A stretch of DNA of 64,000 nucleotides from positions 46,544 to 110,543 of the forward strand of contig NZ_JACWFE010000014.1 in assembly GCF_019749375.1 (NCBI RefSeq). The letters are read 5' to 3'. Within the stretch, counting starts at the first letter, position 1. Every line of letters starts with the position of its first letter. Below are positions 7,696-16,143 of this stretch, piece after piece. The notes beneath the pieces are model-generated. The model was given only the letters and a program-made list of their open reading frames with translations, did no database searches and was not told the DNA's origin. Source of the stretch: Bacillus sp. S/N-304-OC-R1. GTDB lineage: Bacteria > Bacillota > Bacilli > Bacillales > Cytobacillaceae. Both the position numbers and the translations under genes were made by a program.

Positions 7696-9267
7696 TTATT
7701 TATTCGCTTCAAGCTCCCGCTTTTCTTTTAAAAGCTTCTGAAACTCCAATTCGAGTTCTGCTGACGGTTCAATACTTAAACGACTGAGGATTTCAGTTAT
7801 TTTGGTTTCGAGGACGAGCCGTCTATCCTCACTCGTATTACGCACAGGCTGTGATTCATAATGTAAATATTGCTGATAGGTGCCTTCAAACAATTCCATT
7901 TTCTCATCACGAATGGCTAATATGCGTGTAGCAAGTTTTTCAATAAAACGCCTGTCATGAGATACAAAAATTATAGTCCCTCTATATTCCTGTAATAATC
8001 CCTCTAACGCTTCAACCGCTTCCATATCTAAAAAGTTCGTCGGTTCGTCTAAAATTAACATGTTGATATCACTCAAGAATAACTTGGCTAGCGCTACTTT
8101 TACTCGTTCTCCGCCACTTAAAACATCTACAGGCTTATACACTTCATCCCTAAAGAAGTGCATTCTGGCAAGTACAGTCCGGATCAGTGTTTCATCTTGT
8201 TGGGATGTAGACTGAATATTTTCAATAATAGATTTCTCCACATCTAAAATATTTAAATTTTGACTAAAATAACCCATTTTTACTGATGGTGAGAGCGTGA
8301 TGCCTTGTTCTTGTTTCATAATCTTTTTTACGAAAGTTGTTTTTCCACTTCCGTTTGGCCCAATAATGGCTAATTTATCACCGCCTCGAACATTAAAACT
8401 TATCCCCTTCCAAAGAATGCGATCACCAATCATGCCGGCTACCTCTTGTACCCGAAGAATAATTTTGTCTTTGATGTTTTCTTCGTTAGGCAAATTCATT
8501 TTCAGCGGAGGAAGTTCCTTCACTTTTTCTACTTTTTCTAATTTTTCTAAGCGGGTTTCAAGGGCTTTTGCTGTTTGTTGCAGCTTTTTTTGTTTTTTTG
8601 CAAAGTATGGTTTGGCACCGGTTATCCTTGCTTCTGAATTACTCACCCTTTTTGGAGCTTTTGTTGCTCTTTCAGCTTTCTGCTCTTTTAATTTCAATGC
8701 ATTTTCTAATTGGCTTTTCTGCTTTTCATATATTTCATAAGCCATTTTTTCTTGTTTGCGCTCTAACTCTTTTTGCTCTATATAACTGCTGTAATTTCCC
8801 GTATACTCTTTTATTTTCCCTTCATTAATTTCCCAAATCTTTGTGCAGAGTGCATCTAGGAATGCACGATCATGTGAAACTATCATAAATGCTCCATTCC
8901 ATTGATCTAGTTTCTTTTCCAGCCATTCAATATGATCAGTATCTAAATGGGTCGTTGGTTCGTCTGCAAATAAGAGTCCTGAATCTTTTATGAGGGCCTT
9001 ATTGATATATTCCTGCGTGATTTCTCCACCACTTTTTACAGTATCTGTTCTCTTTAACTGTGGTATTAGATCACATTTTATGTGGTGATTGATCTTCCCT
9101 TCCTCAGGAGCTAGCACGCCAGCCAAAATTTTTATTAACGTCGTTTTTCCACTTCCATTTCTGCCAACTAATCCAATGCGATCCTTTCGGTGAATTTCTA
9201 ATTGATCAAGATCTAATAATAAACGGTCCTGAACATAGTACTTTATATGATGAGCTTTTAATAGCAT
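7696..9267 (-). CDS. Vga-type ABC-F ribosomal protection protein
   Basis: This 523-residue protein has two ABC domains and no membrane segments, as in ABC-F proteins. NBD1 has Walker A GRNGSGKTT and DEPTTHLD. The charged linker includes KAPKRVSNSEARITGAKPYF. NBD2 has GPNGSGKTT, the signature LSGGERVKVALAKLF and DEPTNFLD. The N-terminus, linker and C-terminus (ETKITEILSRLSIEPS) follow closely what I recall of staphylococcal Vga(A), which is 522 residues and gives resistance to lincosamides, streptogramin A and pleuromutilins by dislodging the drug from the ribosome. A long leader with a terminator and a tiny ORF precedes it, as expected for antibiotic-induced attenuation. Resistance itself is inference. 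Confidence 0.9.
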   Translation of the reverse strand: MLLKAHHIKYYVQDRLLLDLDQLEIHRKDRIGLVGRNGSGKTTLIKILAGVLAPEEGKINHHIKCDLIPQLKRTDTVKSGGEITQEYINKALIKDSGLLFADEPTTHLDTDHIEWLEKKLDQWNGAFMIVSHDRAFLDALCTKIWEINEGKIKEYTGNYSSYIEQKELERKQEKMAYEIYEKQKSQLENALKLKEQKAERATKAPKRVSNSEARITGAKPYFAKKQKKLQQTAKALETRLEKLEKVEKVKELPPLKMNLPNEENIKDKIILRVQEVAGMIGDRILWKGISFNVRGGDKLAIIGPNGSGKTTFVKKIMKQEQGITLSPSVKMGYFSQNLNILDVEKSIIENIQSTSQQDETLIRTVLARMHFFRDEVYKPVDVLSGGERVKVALAKLFLSDINMLILDEPTNFLDMEAVEALEGLLQEYRGTIIFVSHDRRFIEKLATRILAIRDEKMELFEGTYQQYLHYESQPVRNTSEDRRLVLETKITEILSRLSIEPSAELELEFQKLLKEKRELEANK

Positions 9268-9301
9268 ACAATCATCTCCTTATAAATTCTTATTAGGAGA
9301 C

Positions 9302-9338
9302 ATAAAAAGCCTCCTATCTCATTCAGAATAGGAGGCTT
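9302..9338 (-). terminator. Conditional terminator (attenuator) in the ABC-F leader
   Basis: On the minus strand AAGCCTCCTAT and ATAGGAGGCTT form a perfect 11-bp stem followed by TTTTTATG. It stands after the leader and before the ribosome-binding site of the ABC-F gene, so it would stop transcription of that gene unless it is disrupted. Confidence 0.85.
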
Positions 9339-9361
9339 CGGTATAAGGTATAGGCGCACAT
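9323..9361 (-). CDS. Putative 12-residue leader peptide MCAYTLYRSLLF
   Basis: A short ORF of 12 codons starts at an ATG (9361-9359) and its last codons and stop lie inside the left arm and loop of the attenuator stem. A ribosome stalled on it would cover the left arm and let transcription continue; this is the classical arrangement for drug-induced ABC-F and erm genes. No strong ribosome-binding site is visible before the ATG, which is the main weakness of the call. Confidence 0.45.
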   Translation of the reverse strand: MCAYTLYRSLLF

Positions 9362-9364
9362 CAA

Positions 9365-9634
9365 AAAGAGCCAGCTCAGAAAAAGTCGGGAAATGACATC
9401 CCTAGCTTTATTCTGAACTTTTTCGGGACAAATTCACAGACCTCTTCCCAAAAACAATGCTCCCTTAAGTCCAACTATCGAAATCCAATCCTATTCTGAA
9501 AACGACAATTGAAGGCAACACAAATAAAGCAGACAGACATCATCTGCAAAAAATACCCTTCAATTGCTTACTTTCGAAAATAGGATTAAAACTTCATTGA
9601 ATTGGGTCACCCTTTCGTTCATTCATGTATTTTA
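9365..9634 (-). promoter_or_regulatory. Structured 5' leader of the ABC-F gene
   Basis: About 300 bases of leader lie between the promoter and the attenuator. They fold into a long imperfect rod at 9487-9587 (AATCCTATT with its complement, then CAATTGAAGG with CCTTCAATTG, then an apical GCAGA/TCTGC hairpin) and a second imperfect stem at about 9370-9425. A 10-codon ORF starting MNERKGDPIQ begins near the predicted start site. The layout resembles the antibiotic-responsive rli53 leader of the Listeria vga-like gene lmo0919 in general plan; sequence identity to it was not tested. Confidence 0.55.
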
Positions 9635-9663
9635 ACTTTAAATGGAAATTAAAAAAATGTCAA
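9635..9663 (-). promoter_or_regulatory. Candidate sigma-A promoter of the ABC-F leader
   Basis: TTGACA (9663-9658) is a consensus -35 box, followed after 17 bases by TAAAGT (9640-9635). It lies just downstream of the methyltransferase stop codon, so the ABC-F gene probably has its own transcript. Confidence 0.6.
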
Positions 9664-9678
9664 TTAGGGACATAGTGT

Positions 9679-10455
9679 TTATTTGACAGCCTTCCAAATC
9701 GTCCATCTATCTTTTTCAACGACCTCAGAGACTTCAGAAATGGAATTATCAATATAGCTAATCAATGTAGCTATTTCATGATCATCTAATTCGTGTAAAA
9801 TACTTCGGCCTGTTCTTTCATGCAAATCTTTCAGTAATTGTTGCTTTGTATTATGAATTTTTCTAACTTCCCATAACTTCACTTCTTGAATTTTTCTAAA
9901 ACCAGCTTCCTTGAGCTTTTCAATAACCACTTCACTGCTGTGTCTGCGCTTAATTTCCTTGTCTATTAATCTAGGAAATGCTTCAAAGAAATATCCTCTT
10001 ATATGCTTCTCATTTCCTTCTAATAAACAATCCTCTGGGGTTCGATCTTGAATAATGTATGTTCCGTCATCCTCCAAAATTCTATACGCCTCTGCAAAAC
10101 AAGCCTCTAAATCCGTTATGTGATGAATTAGCGCTCTTTCCAGCAATAATTGGAATTGATGATCTGGCAGACCGCTTTCTACAGCATTCCCATAATGAAG
10201 GAAAATATTTTCATATTCTTTACAATTTTCTTTTGCCCCTTCAAGACTTACTTCTGAAAAATCAACACCGGTGACAGACAGAATACCCATGTCTGATAGT
10301 GCCTTTAAGTAAATTCCCCCGCCACAGCCAATATCAACAGCCTTCTTTATATCTTCAACTTGTATCAATCCCCTAATCGTTTCCACCCACGAACGATCAG
10401 CTTCTCTAGTTGCATAGGAAAGATGGTTTTTTTGATCGTGAAAATCAATGCCCAT
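9679..10455 (-). CDS. Class I SAM-dependent methyltransferase
   Basis: This 258-residue protein has the SAM-binding motif VDIGCGGGIYLKAL at about residues 38-51, the acidic residue ending strand 2 in VTGVDFSE, and a motif IV region reading LLERALIHHITD. It belongs to the Methyltransf_11/25 type. The ATG at 10455 has GGAG eight bases upstream; a GTG three codons earlier is possible. Substrate unknown. No operon partner: the ABC-F leader starts right behind it. Confidence 0.85.
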   Translation of the reverse strand: MGIDFHDQKNHLSYATREADRSWVETIRGLIQVEDIKKAVDIGCGGGIYLKALSDMGILSVTGVDFSEVSLEGAKENCKEYENIFLHYGNAVESGLPDHQFQLLLERALIHHITDLEACFAEAYRILEDDGTYIIQDRTPEDCLLEGNEKHIRGYFFEAFPRLIDKEIKRRHSSEVVIEKLKEAGFRKIQEVKLWEVRKIHNTKQQLLKDLHERTGRSILHELDDHEIATLISYIDNSISEVSEVVEKDRWTIWKAVK

Positions 10456-10581
10456 TCTTAACACTCCATTTCCCCTTTTTCCAAAATATTACTTCTAACT
10501 ACTATTTTATACATAATTAAAAATAAAGGAAATTAGCATTTTATTAACATTTTTAATAAGGCTTCCTTATAGACAAGTTTT

Positions 10582-11202
10582 TTATTTTTTATTTCTAAGC
10601 TGCTTATTATGAAGGTTTGAAAAGAATAATAAAGCAAGGATAGAACCAATCAGCAGTGAAAATAAATCCCACTGTGTATCCCAAATATCTCCTTGGGTTC
10701 CGAGAAAGTCTTTTGATACTTTTCCGCCTTTTATTATTTTTGTTCCTAGCCACTCGATAATTTCATATAAAGTCCCAATGGAGAGGGCAATGCTCAATGT
10801 AATGGTATATAACCATTTTCCTTTTGTTAGCGGGGATTTGCGAATCAAAACCTCCCTTATCACAATAGTAAATAAGCCTTTTAAAAAATGTCCAAACCGA
10901 TCATAGTTATTACGTTTTAAGTCAAAATAATCCTTAATCCAATCAAATAGCGGAACCCTAGAGTATGTATAATGGCCCCCGATGAACATTAAAATGGTTA
11001 GGATTGCGATAATAATATAGGAAAGCGTGGTAAGCCGAAACTTATTATATGTAAAAATTACAACTGCAAGCAGTGCAATAGCCGGCAATACTTCAAGTGC
11101 CCAATTTATATAGTTATATGGCTGTATCACCGACCAAATAATAACAGCCGTAACAAACAGCAGCAAAATTATATGGATAAATGCACTTCTATCTCTTACC
11201 AT
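10582..11202 (-). CDS. DUF2238 (YjdF-like) membrane protein
   Basis: This 206-residue protein has about six predicted membrane helices (IHIILLLFVTAVIIW, LEVLPAIALLAVVIF, LSYIIIAILTILMFI and others). The family signature is visible in the middle and C-terminus: NNYDRFGHFLKG, then SIGTLYEIIEWLG, then LGTQGDIWDTQWDL with conserved acidic and aromatic residues. This is the DUF2238/YjdF membrane family, function unknown. The ATG at 11202 follows GTGAGGAAA; an in-frame GTG nine bases earlier is the alternative. Confidence 0.82.
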   Translation of the reverse strand: MVRDRSAFIHIILLLFVTAVIIWSVIQPYNYINWALEVLPAIALLAVVIFTYNKFRLTTLSYIIIAILTILMFIGGHYTYSRVPLFDWIKDYFDLKRNNYDRFGHFLKGLFTIVIREVLIRKSPLTKGKWLYTITLSIALSIGTLYEIIEWLGTKIIKGGKVSKDFLGTQGDIWDTQWDLFSLLIGSILALLFFSNLHNKQLRNKK

Positions 11203-11563
11203 TTTCCTCACTTCTCTCTCATTTTGTTATAATCAGATTTCAGATATATTGGCATCTTTAATACCATTATTCCTCAATGAGAAAAAAACATGACAATCAA
11301 AGTGAATTAAGAATTGACCTGGATCTTACTGCATAAAAATTTTTATAGACCTTTCATTACTTTTTCTTTGTCTTTTGTCGAAACCTTATTGTATAAATTT
11401 ATATTTTCCTGGGAAATTTTCTGTGAAAATGTCGATTATTGCTTTGGAGTCTTATGTGTTAGGGAATGCGGAATAGCACTATAGTTGTTAAGATTGTTAA
11501 TATAATTGTACTTTTATTAAAGTAGAAATATATTCCAATTGGGTAAAATGAGGAGAAATGAAA
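11203..11563. other. AT-rich intergenic region
   Basis: Divergent intergenic region of about 360 bases between the DUF2238 gene and a small plus-strand ORF. It must hold both promoters, but I see no convincing pair of -35/-10 boxes and no structured RNA. Confidence 0.4.
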
Positions 11564-11746
11564 ATGAATGAAAGATGGAATAAAAGGAAAGAGAAGAGAA
11601 AAATTAAGCAAAGCAGTAATTCCTACACATTTGGGGATTTTATTTTCGATGTTCTCTTTTGGATACCAGAATTAATCATTTTGCCCTTCAGATTATCTCT
11701 TTGGCTGCTTAGAGGGCTGGGCAGATTCATCTTGGATTTATTTTGA
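11564..11746 (+). CDS. Small membrane protein, unknown function
   Basis: A 60-residue ORF: a basic N-terminus (NERWNKRKEKRKIKQ) followed by a hydrophobic C-terminal half (FIFDVLFWIPELIILPF, LSLWLLRGLGRFILDLF). The ATG at 11564 is preferred over the ATG at 11558 because AGGAG lies eight bases before it. I do not recognise a family. The strong ribosome-binding site and amphipathic ending support a real small membrane-associated peptide. Confidence 0.6.
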   Translation: MNERWNKRKEKRKIKQSSNSYTFGDFIFDVLFWIPELIILPFRLSLWLLRGLGRFILDLF

Positions 11747-11842
11747 TATACTGAGCAAAAGCTATTCAGCATTCATTCTATGTCCTTTATTGTAGAGAGA
11801 GACGCTCGCCATCAACAGTTTCGATGATAAAGCTTTTACCTT

Positions 11843-12379
11843 CTAATGCCCTTTTGCCACCTTCAGAAATCTTCTCGGCATTTCCTCCCAAGATTCATCT
11901 TCAAGTTTAACAATAATTTTAATTACATCATTATCCAAAACTTGAAGCTGTTCAGTCTCCGCGCCATATCCTTTATATTTCTCATCACCAATTTGCCAAA
12001 GAAGCACATCTTCCTCTTCCCAGTCAAATGTTGTAGCGAATTTTTCTGGGTGATCTGATGCTGTATAATACCATACCCCTGGATTTAACTCTCTCTTAGG
12101 TGAACCGTAAAACCATGTTACTTGAGTAAAAGAGACTGTTTTTGCTGCCGATTGAGGCTTCACTGCACCTGACGTATCTTCAGCATCCTCTTTTTCAGAA
12201 GTATTACTCTCTCCTGTCTTTTCCTCCTGATCACCTTTATCATTACCATCCTTTGTAACCTGCTCTTCGGCGTTGCTCTTTATATCTTTTTCCTTAGATG
12301 ATTTTTCATTGCTGCATGCTGCTAACATGAGGATTGCAAATATTGAAATCATTAGTAATCTTATTTGCCTCTTTCCCAT
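11843..12379 (-). CDS. Lipoprotein, C-terminus lost by a frameshift
   Basis: The 178-residue product has a signal peptide with lipobox MLAAC, an acidic low-complexity linker (KSNAEEQVTKDGNDKGD and so on) and a compact domain containing FTQVTWFYGSPKRELNPG. The frame ends RRFLKVAKGH. In the neighbouring frame the DNA continues as SEGGKRALEGKSFIIETVDG then ERLSLQ and a TAA at 11787-11789, a convincing C-terminus. One missing base in the T-run at about 11870 would join the two parts into a protein spanning 11787-12379. The domain family is not recognised; the envelope location is clear. Confidence 0.75.
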   Translation of the reverse strand: MGKRQIRLLMISIFAILMLAACSNEKSSKEKDIKSNAEEQVTKDGNDKGDQEEKTGESNTSEKEDAEDTSGAVKPQSAAKTVSFTQVTWFYGSPKRELNPGVWYYTASDHPEKFATTFDWEEEDVLLWQIGDEKYKGYGAETEQLQVLDNDVIKIIVKLEDESWEEMPRRFLKVAKGH

Positions 12380-12560
12380 CGCACAAACCTCCCTATATAT
12401 GGAAAAATATTCACCTTAATATTTCCATATGGCAGGTATTATTTCAATGCAACTTAAGATGGAGATAAAGTCGAACTATGAGGATTTTGAGAAAAAAATT
12501 GAATACTTTCACATAGCAAAAAATACCCAATTTTAATTGAGAAGCTCGGGAAATTTGAAA

Positions 12561-13400
12561 TCATTCACTTCCCCACTTTTCAAGCAGCAGCTTTATTTCC
12601 TTTTCATGTGGAAGTTCTTCTTTCGGTGTCTCCAAAATAAAAGGGATGTTTTTAAGTTGGGGAGTCTTAATGAGCTGATCAAATTGAGACTCTGTAATAT
12701 AGCCTGCTCCAAATATGGGAGCATGCCGATCTTTTCCTTCTCCTGATGGATACTTCGAATTATTAAAATGAATTACTTCTAAGACATCAAAATATCCTAA
12801 ATCTGTCCCTTTCTTCACTACTTCTGCCCAATTTTCACCATTCCATAATCCACAGGAGAACGCATGACATGTATCTAAGCAAAAGCCAATTTTCTCTGGG
12901 TGATCGCTTAACTTCCGTATTTGCACTAGCTCTTCCAGAGTTGTTCCTATTGTTCCGGGTAATCCAGCATTGTTTTCTAGTAATATTTTGGCTTCCCCTT
13001 CCCATTCGCTAAGAATTTCATTTAGCATCTCGATCATTAGCTGATAGCTTTCAATTAGGGTTGAAGGGGGAATATGCTTTCCAAAATGAACAACAACACC
13101 TATAGAACCACAAGCTTCCGCTATCTCCAAATCATTTACCAACGAACGAATCACCAGTCTGCGCTTTTCTTCATTATTCGGTGTAATACTTGTAGGATAA
13201 GGTGTGTGGCTGACAGAGATCATGCCGTGTTCTTTGCAAAACTCCTTACATAGATCAGCGTCATCCCTGTTAAAATCTTTTACTAATAAACTTCGTGGAT
13301 TTTTCGGGAAGTATTGAAAAGCAGCGGCTTTCATTGCAGCAGCTGTCCTGGCAGCTCCTAAAAAACCCTCACTAATAGAAAGATGGCAGCCAAATATCAT
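12561..13400 (-). CDS. nfo: Endonuclease IV-type AP endonuclease
   Basis: This 279-residue TIM-barrel protein carries the metal-binding motifs of endonuclease IV in order: VVHFGKH (about 100), LLENNAG (about 140), CLDTCHAF (about 175), IHFNNSK (about 210), KDRHAPI (about 227) and ILETPKEE (about 255). Family knowledge: it cleaves DNA 5' to abasic sites. The start is ATG at 13400 (AGGAG seven bases before) or a GTG six bases earlier. It lies about 15 bases behind an Fpg-type glycosylase gene on the same strand, giving a glycosylase plus AP endonuclease pair. It could be a second copy beside a housekeeping yqfS-like gene elsewhere. Confidence 0.88.
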   Translation of the reverse strand: MIFGCHLSISEGFLGAARTAAAMKAAAFQYFPKNPRSLLVKDFNRDDADLCKEFCKEHGMISVSHTPYPTSITPNNEEKRRLVIRSLVNDLEIAEACGSIGVVVHFGKHIPPSTLIESYQLMIEMLNEILSEWEGEAKILLENNAGLPGTIGTTLEELVQIRKLSDHPEKIGFCLDTCHAFSCGLWNGENWAEVVKKGTDLGYFDVLEVIHFNNSKYPSGEGKDRHAPIFGAGYITESQFDQLIKTPQLKNIPFILETPKEELPHEKEIKLLLEKWGSE

Positions 13401-13415
13401 ACGCACTCTCCTCTC

Positions 13416-14219
13416 CTAATGCTGGCAGTTTTGACAAAAGTATGTTTTACGTGAAGAAATCTCCGTTTTCACAATAGGTGAACTGCATCGTGGACATTCC
13501 TTCCCATCACGGTCATGTACATACATCCTATAGCCTCCTGTTTTTCCGTCTCCCTTATAAAGAGGTTCCTCCATATAACCTCCCTGTTGGATCCCCCGCT
13601 GAAGGATATATCGAATCGATTCGTATAGATGATTCATTTGACCATTATCTAATTCATGTATTTTTCTTTCGGGAAGTAATTGCGCATGCCATAGAATCTC
13701 ATCCGAATACCGATTCCCAATCCCCGCTATCACCTCTTGATTTAGCAGTGTTGTTTTTAATCCGCCTCTTTTACTTTTTATCCTATCCTGGAACACTTCT
13801 AGTGAAAAATTAGGGTCAAGCGGCTCTGAGCCAATATCCTGAAATACTTCCTTAATCTTTTCCGGCGTTAAAAGATGCAAATAACCTAAGCGAAGTCCAA
13901 TAAAATAAAGATGATAATCTCCAAAGGATAATTGTACTTGCACTGTTCGATCTGGTTTCTCTTCTTCCCGTCCAAAAAACATCCTTCCGCCTAACATGAG
14001 GTGCAGAAGTAAACATTGACCATTTTGGAGCTTGAAAATTAAATATTTTGCTCTTCTTTCAATAGCTGCAACTTTTTGATTCTTTACTTGATTAGAAAAT
14101 TGTTCTACCGGTATATTGATCGATTTCTCCCGATTAATTGCAACCTCTGTAACCATTTTGCCGCTGACAAACTGCTGCAGCATAGATTTATACGTTTCCA
14201 TTTCAGGTAATTCCGGCAT
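13416..14219 (-). CDS. Fpg/Nei family DNA glycosylase
   Basis: This 267-residue protein starts MPELPEMET, so after removal of Met it has the catalytic Pro1 and Glu2 of Fpg. It also has the beta-hairpin lysine in RRAKYLIF, the helix-two-turn-helix region LNQEVIAGIGNRYSDEILW (about 158-176) and a C-terminal zinc finger CPRC...CQNC. Family knowledge: removal of oxidised bases with lyase activity. The usual Bacillus mutM sits near polA, so this is likely an additional paralogue, and I give no symbol. It is followed directly by the endonuclease IV gene, suggesting a base-excision operon. Confidence 0.9.
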   Translation of the reverse strand: MPELPEMETYKSMLQQFVSGKMVTEVAINREKSINIPVEQFSNQVKNQKVAAIERRAKYLIFKLQNGQCLLLHLMLGGRMFFGREEEKPDRTVQVQLSFGDYHLYFIGLRLGYLHLLTPEKIKEVFQDIGSEPLDPNFSLEVFQDRIKSKRGGLKTTLLNQEVIAGIGNRYSDEILWHAQLLPERKIHELDNGQMNHLYESIRYILQRGIQQGGYMEEPLYKGDGKTGGYRMYVHDRDGKECPRCSSPIVKTEISSRKTYFCQNCQH

Positions 14220-14307
14220 TGTTGGTCCTCCATTTATACATCTGTACTACTATTATTACTCAACCAGGAAAAATCATGAGAGGGGGAACTGAGGAATATT
14301 GTTCACA

Positions 14308-14354
14308 CAAAAAAGCGTTTCTAATACTTCTATCCAGAAATACTAGAAACGCTT
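14308..14354 (-). terminator. Terminator of the permease gene
   Basis: AAGCGTTTCTA (14313-14323) pairs with TAGAAACGCTT (14344-14354). On the minus strand the stem is followed by TTTTTTG. Confidence 0.8.
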
Positions 14355-14364
14355 ATTCCACTTT

Positions 14365-15804
14365 TTATATCCGCATTTGTTTATTATCTTTTAATTGCAA
14401 AGCTTGTTCTTCTGTACCATCCTGTTCACGATTCTTCTTTATTTTTAAATGATAAATGACATAGCATGCAATAACAAACGGGACACCTAAATATAGGGCT
14501 AAGCGTTGTTCAGAGTCAAACGCAAGACTAACCAACACAATGCAATTTAAAGTTAATGCGATAAGCGGAAGAATTGGATAAAGTGGTGTTCTAAATTTAA
14601 GATCCTCCACTTTGCCGCCCTCACGAATAAATCTTCTGCGGAAAGCTATTTGTGATGCAGAAATAGAGATCCAACCAACCTGGGCGCCTAATCCCGCAAC
14701 GGAAAGCAGCCAAACAAATACGGTCTTTTCTGCAAAAAAACCTGACAACAATGATAATAGGGCGATTCCCATCGTTAGAACTAAGGCATTAATTGGCACA
14801 CCTTGTTTATTAACCTTTGTTAGCTTAGGGCTTGTCATCTTCTCTTTAGACATGGCATACAGCATCCGTGTCGCCGCATATAATCCAGAGTTTGCAACTG
14901 ATAGTAATGCTGTCAGGATAACAAAGTTCATAATATCAGCTGCATAAGGAATTCCGATACTATCAAATACTACAACAAACGGACTTTCAACAACACCCGC
15001 TTTGTCCATAGGAATTAAGCTAGATAATACAAAGATTGCCAATACGAAGAAAACCAATGTACGCCAAACAGTTTGCTTAATGGATTTAGGAATAGTTTTC
15101 TCTGGTTCTTCACTTTCCCCCGCTGCAATCCCGATTAATTCAGTTCCTTGAAATGAAAAGTTCACAGCAATCATAGTAATGATTAGGGCAGTAAATCCAT
15201 TAGGCAATAAGCCATGTGCGGTAAAGTTTGATAAAAATGGAGCAGCTTGTCCTCCTTTCATCGGGATGATGCCAAACATTGCGGCACCTCCAAGGACGAT
15301 AAATGCCAAAATGGCAAAAATTTTAATACTTGAGAACCAAAACTCTGTTTCCCCAAAAGCCTTGGCTGAAAGAGCATTTAATGAAAATAATACAATGGCA
15401 AATATCGCACACCAGATCCATACAGGAGAATCTGGAAACCATCTTTGCATAAGCTGTCCTGCAGATAGCAATTCTAATGCCACAGTAACAGACCAGCCGA
15501 GCCAATAAAGCCAACCGAGTGCAAATCCTGTACCTGGCCCGATAAATTTTGTGGTATACGTTTGGAATGATCCAGATACTGGCATAGCTACAGATAATTC
15601 CCCTAAACAAAGCATAGTGAGAAACATAATCATGCCGCCAACCAAGTAAGAAAGAATGGCACCTGTTGGGCCAGCTTGGCTAATCGTATAGCCAGATCCT
15701 AAGAAAAGACCAGATCCAATTACACCGCCAAGGGAGATCATGAATAAGTGACGAGCCTTCATCGTTCTCTGTAATTCATGAGCTGTGTTCTCTTGTAAGT
15801 TCAT
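14365..15804 (-). CDS. Amino-acid permease, LysP-like APC family
   Basis: This 479-residue protein has about 12 membrane segments. The N-terminus [20 protein letters not shown], the middle [20 protein letters not shown] and [15 protein letters not shown] are hallmarks of the AAT branch of the APC superfamily. They match E. coli LysP closely as I recall it, and also the B. subtilis YbxG/YbgF type. The substrate is therefore a cationic or polar amino acid; exact specificity is not settled. The ATG has GGGGGAAGG before it. No lysine riboswitch motif is visible upstream. Confidence 0.88.
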   Translation of the reverse strand: MNLQENTAHELQRTMKARHLFMISLGGVIGSGLFLGSGYTISQAGPTGAILSYLVGGMIMFLTMLCLGELSVAMPVSGSFQTYTTKFIGPGTGFALGWLYWLGWSVTVALELLSAGQLMQRWFPDSPVWIWCAIFAIVLFSLNALSAKAFGETEFWFSSIKIFAILAFIVLGGAAMFGIIPMKGGQAAPFLSNFTAHGLLPNGFTALIITMIAVNFSFQGTELIGIAAGESEEPEKTIPKSIKQTVWRTLVFFVLAIFVLSSLIPMDKAGVVESPFVVVFDSIGIPYAADIMNFVILTALLSVANSGLYAATRMLYAMSKEKMTSPKLTKVNKQGVPINALVLTMGIALLSLLSGFFAEKTVFVWLLSVAGLGAQVGWISISASQIAFRRRFIREGGKVEDLKFRTPLYPILPLIALTLNCIVLVSLAFDSEQRLALYLGVPFVIACYVIYHLKIKKNREQDGTEEQALQLKDNKQMRI

Positions 15805-16143
15805 TAATACCTTCCCCCTTTATGAATACGGTTTCATATAAAACATCATAAACTTTAAAAAGATTTGTTATATTGGGATAATAGATTAAAATTTATTTTT
15901 TGGCAATCCCCAAATGTTTCTTTAAAAAAATTTTTTCAAAGATACCTTAAGCATTTTTCCTATAAAATATTTTTCTCCTTGCTAAAAAATCGCACCTTAA
16001 AGTAGTGTGCTAAAAATTAGACAATAACAATCACTTTTTTTACAGGAATAATTGCCTTATTATAGAAATCAAAGGGTTTGGCTTTTAATTCTACGGGATA
16101 GTATATTTATACATTCTACGCCCGTAATCAAGTGGGGAGATTT
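15805..16143. other. Divergent promoter region, permease and phosphotransferase
   Basis: AT-rich and free of ORFs. I looked for a lysine riboswitch, a T-box and a sigma-54 promoter and saw none that holds up. Confidence 0.4.

Noticed and set aside
8297..8740. 147-residue plus-strand ORF opposite the ABC-F gene
   Set aside because: Composition mirrors the charged linker of the ABC-F gene on the other strand; it is a shadow.
15805..16131. Lysine riboswitch or sigma-54 promoter for the LysP-like permease
   Set aside because: No lysine-riboswitch core motifs. A TTTAGCAC-N5-TTTAA string near 16003-16018 lacks the required GC at -12.
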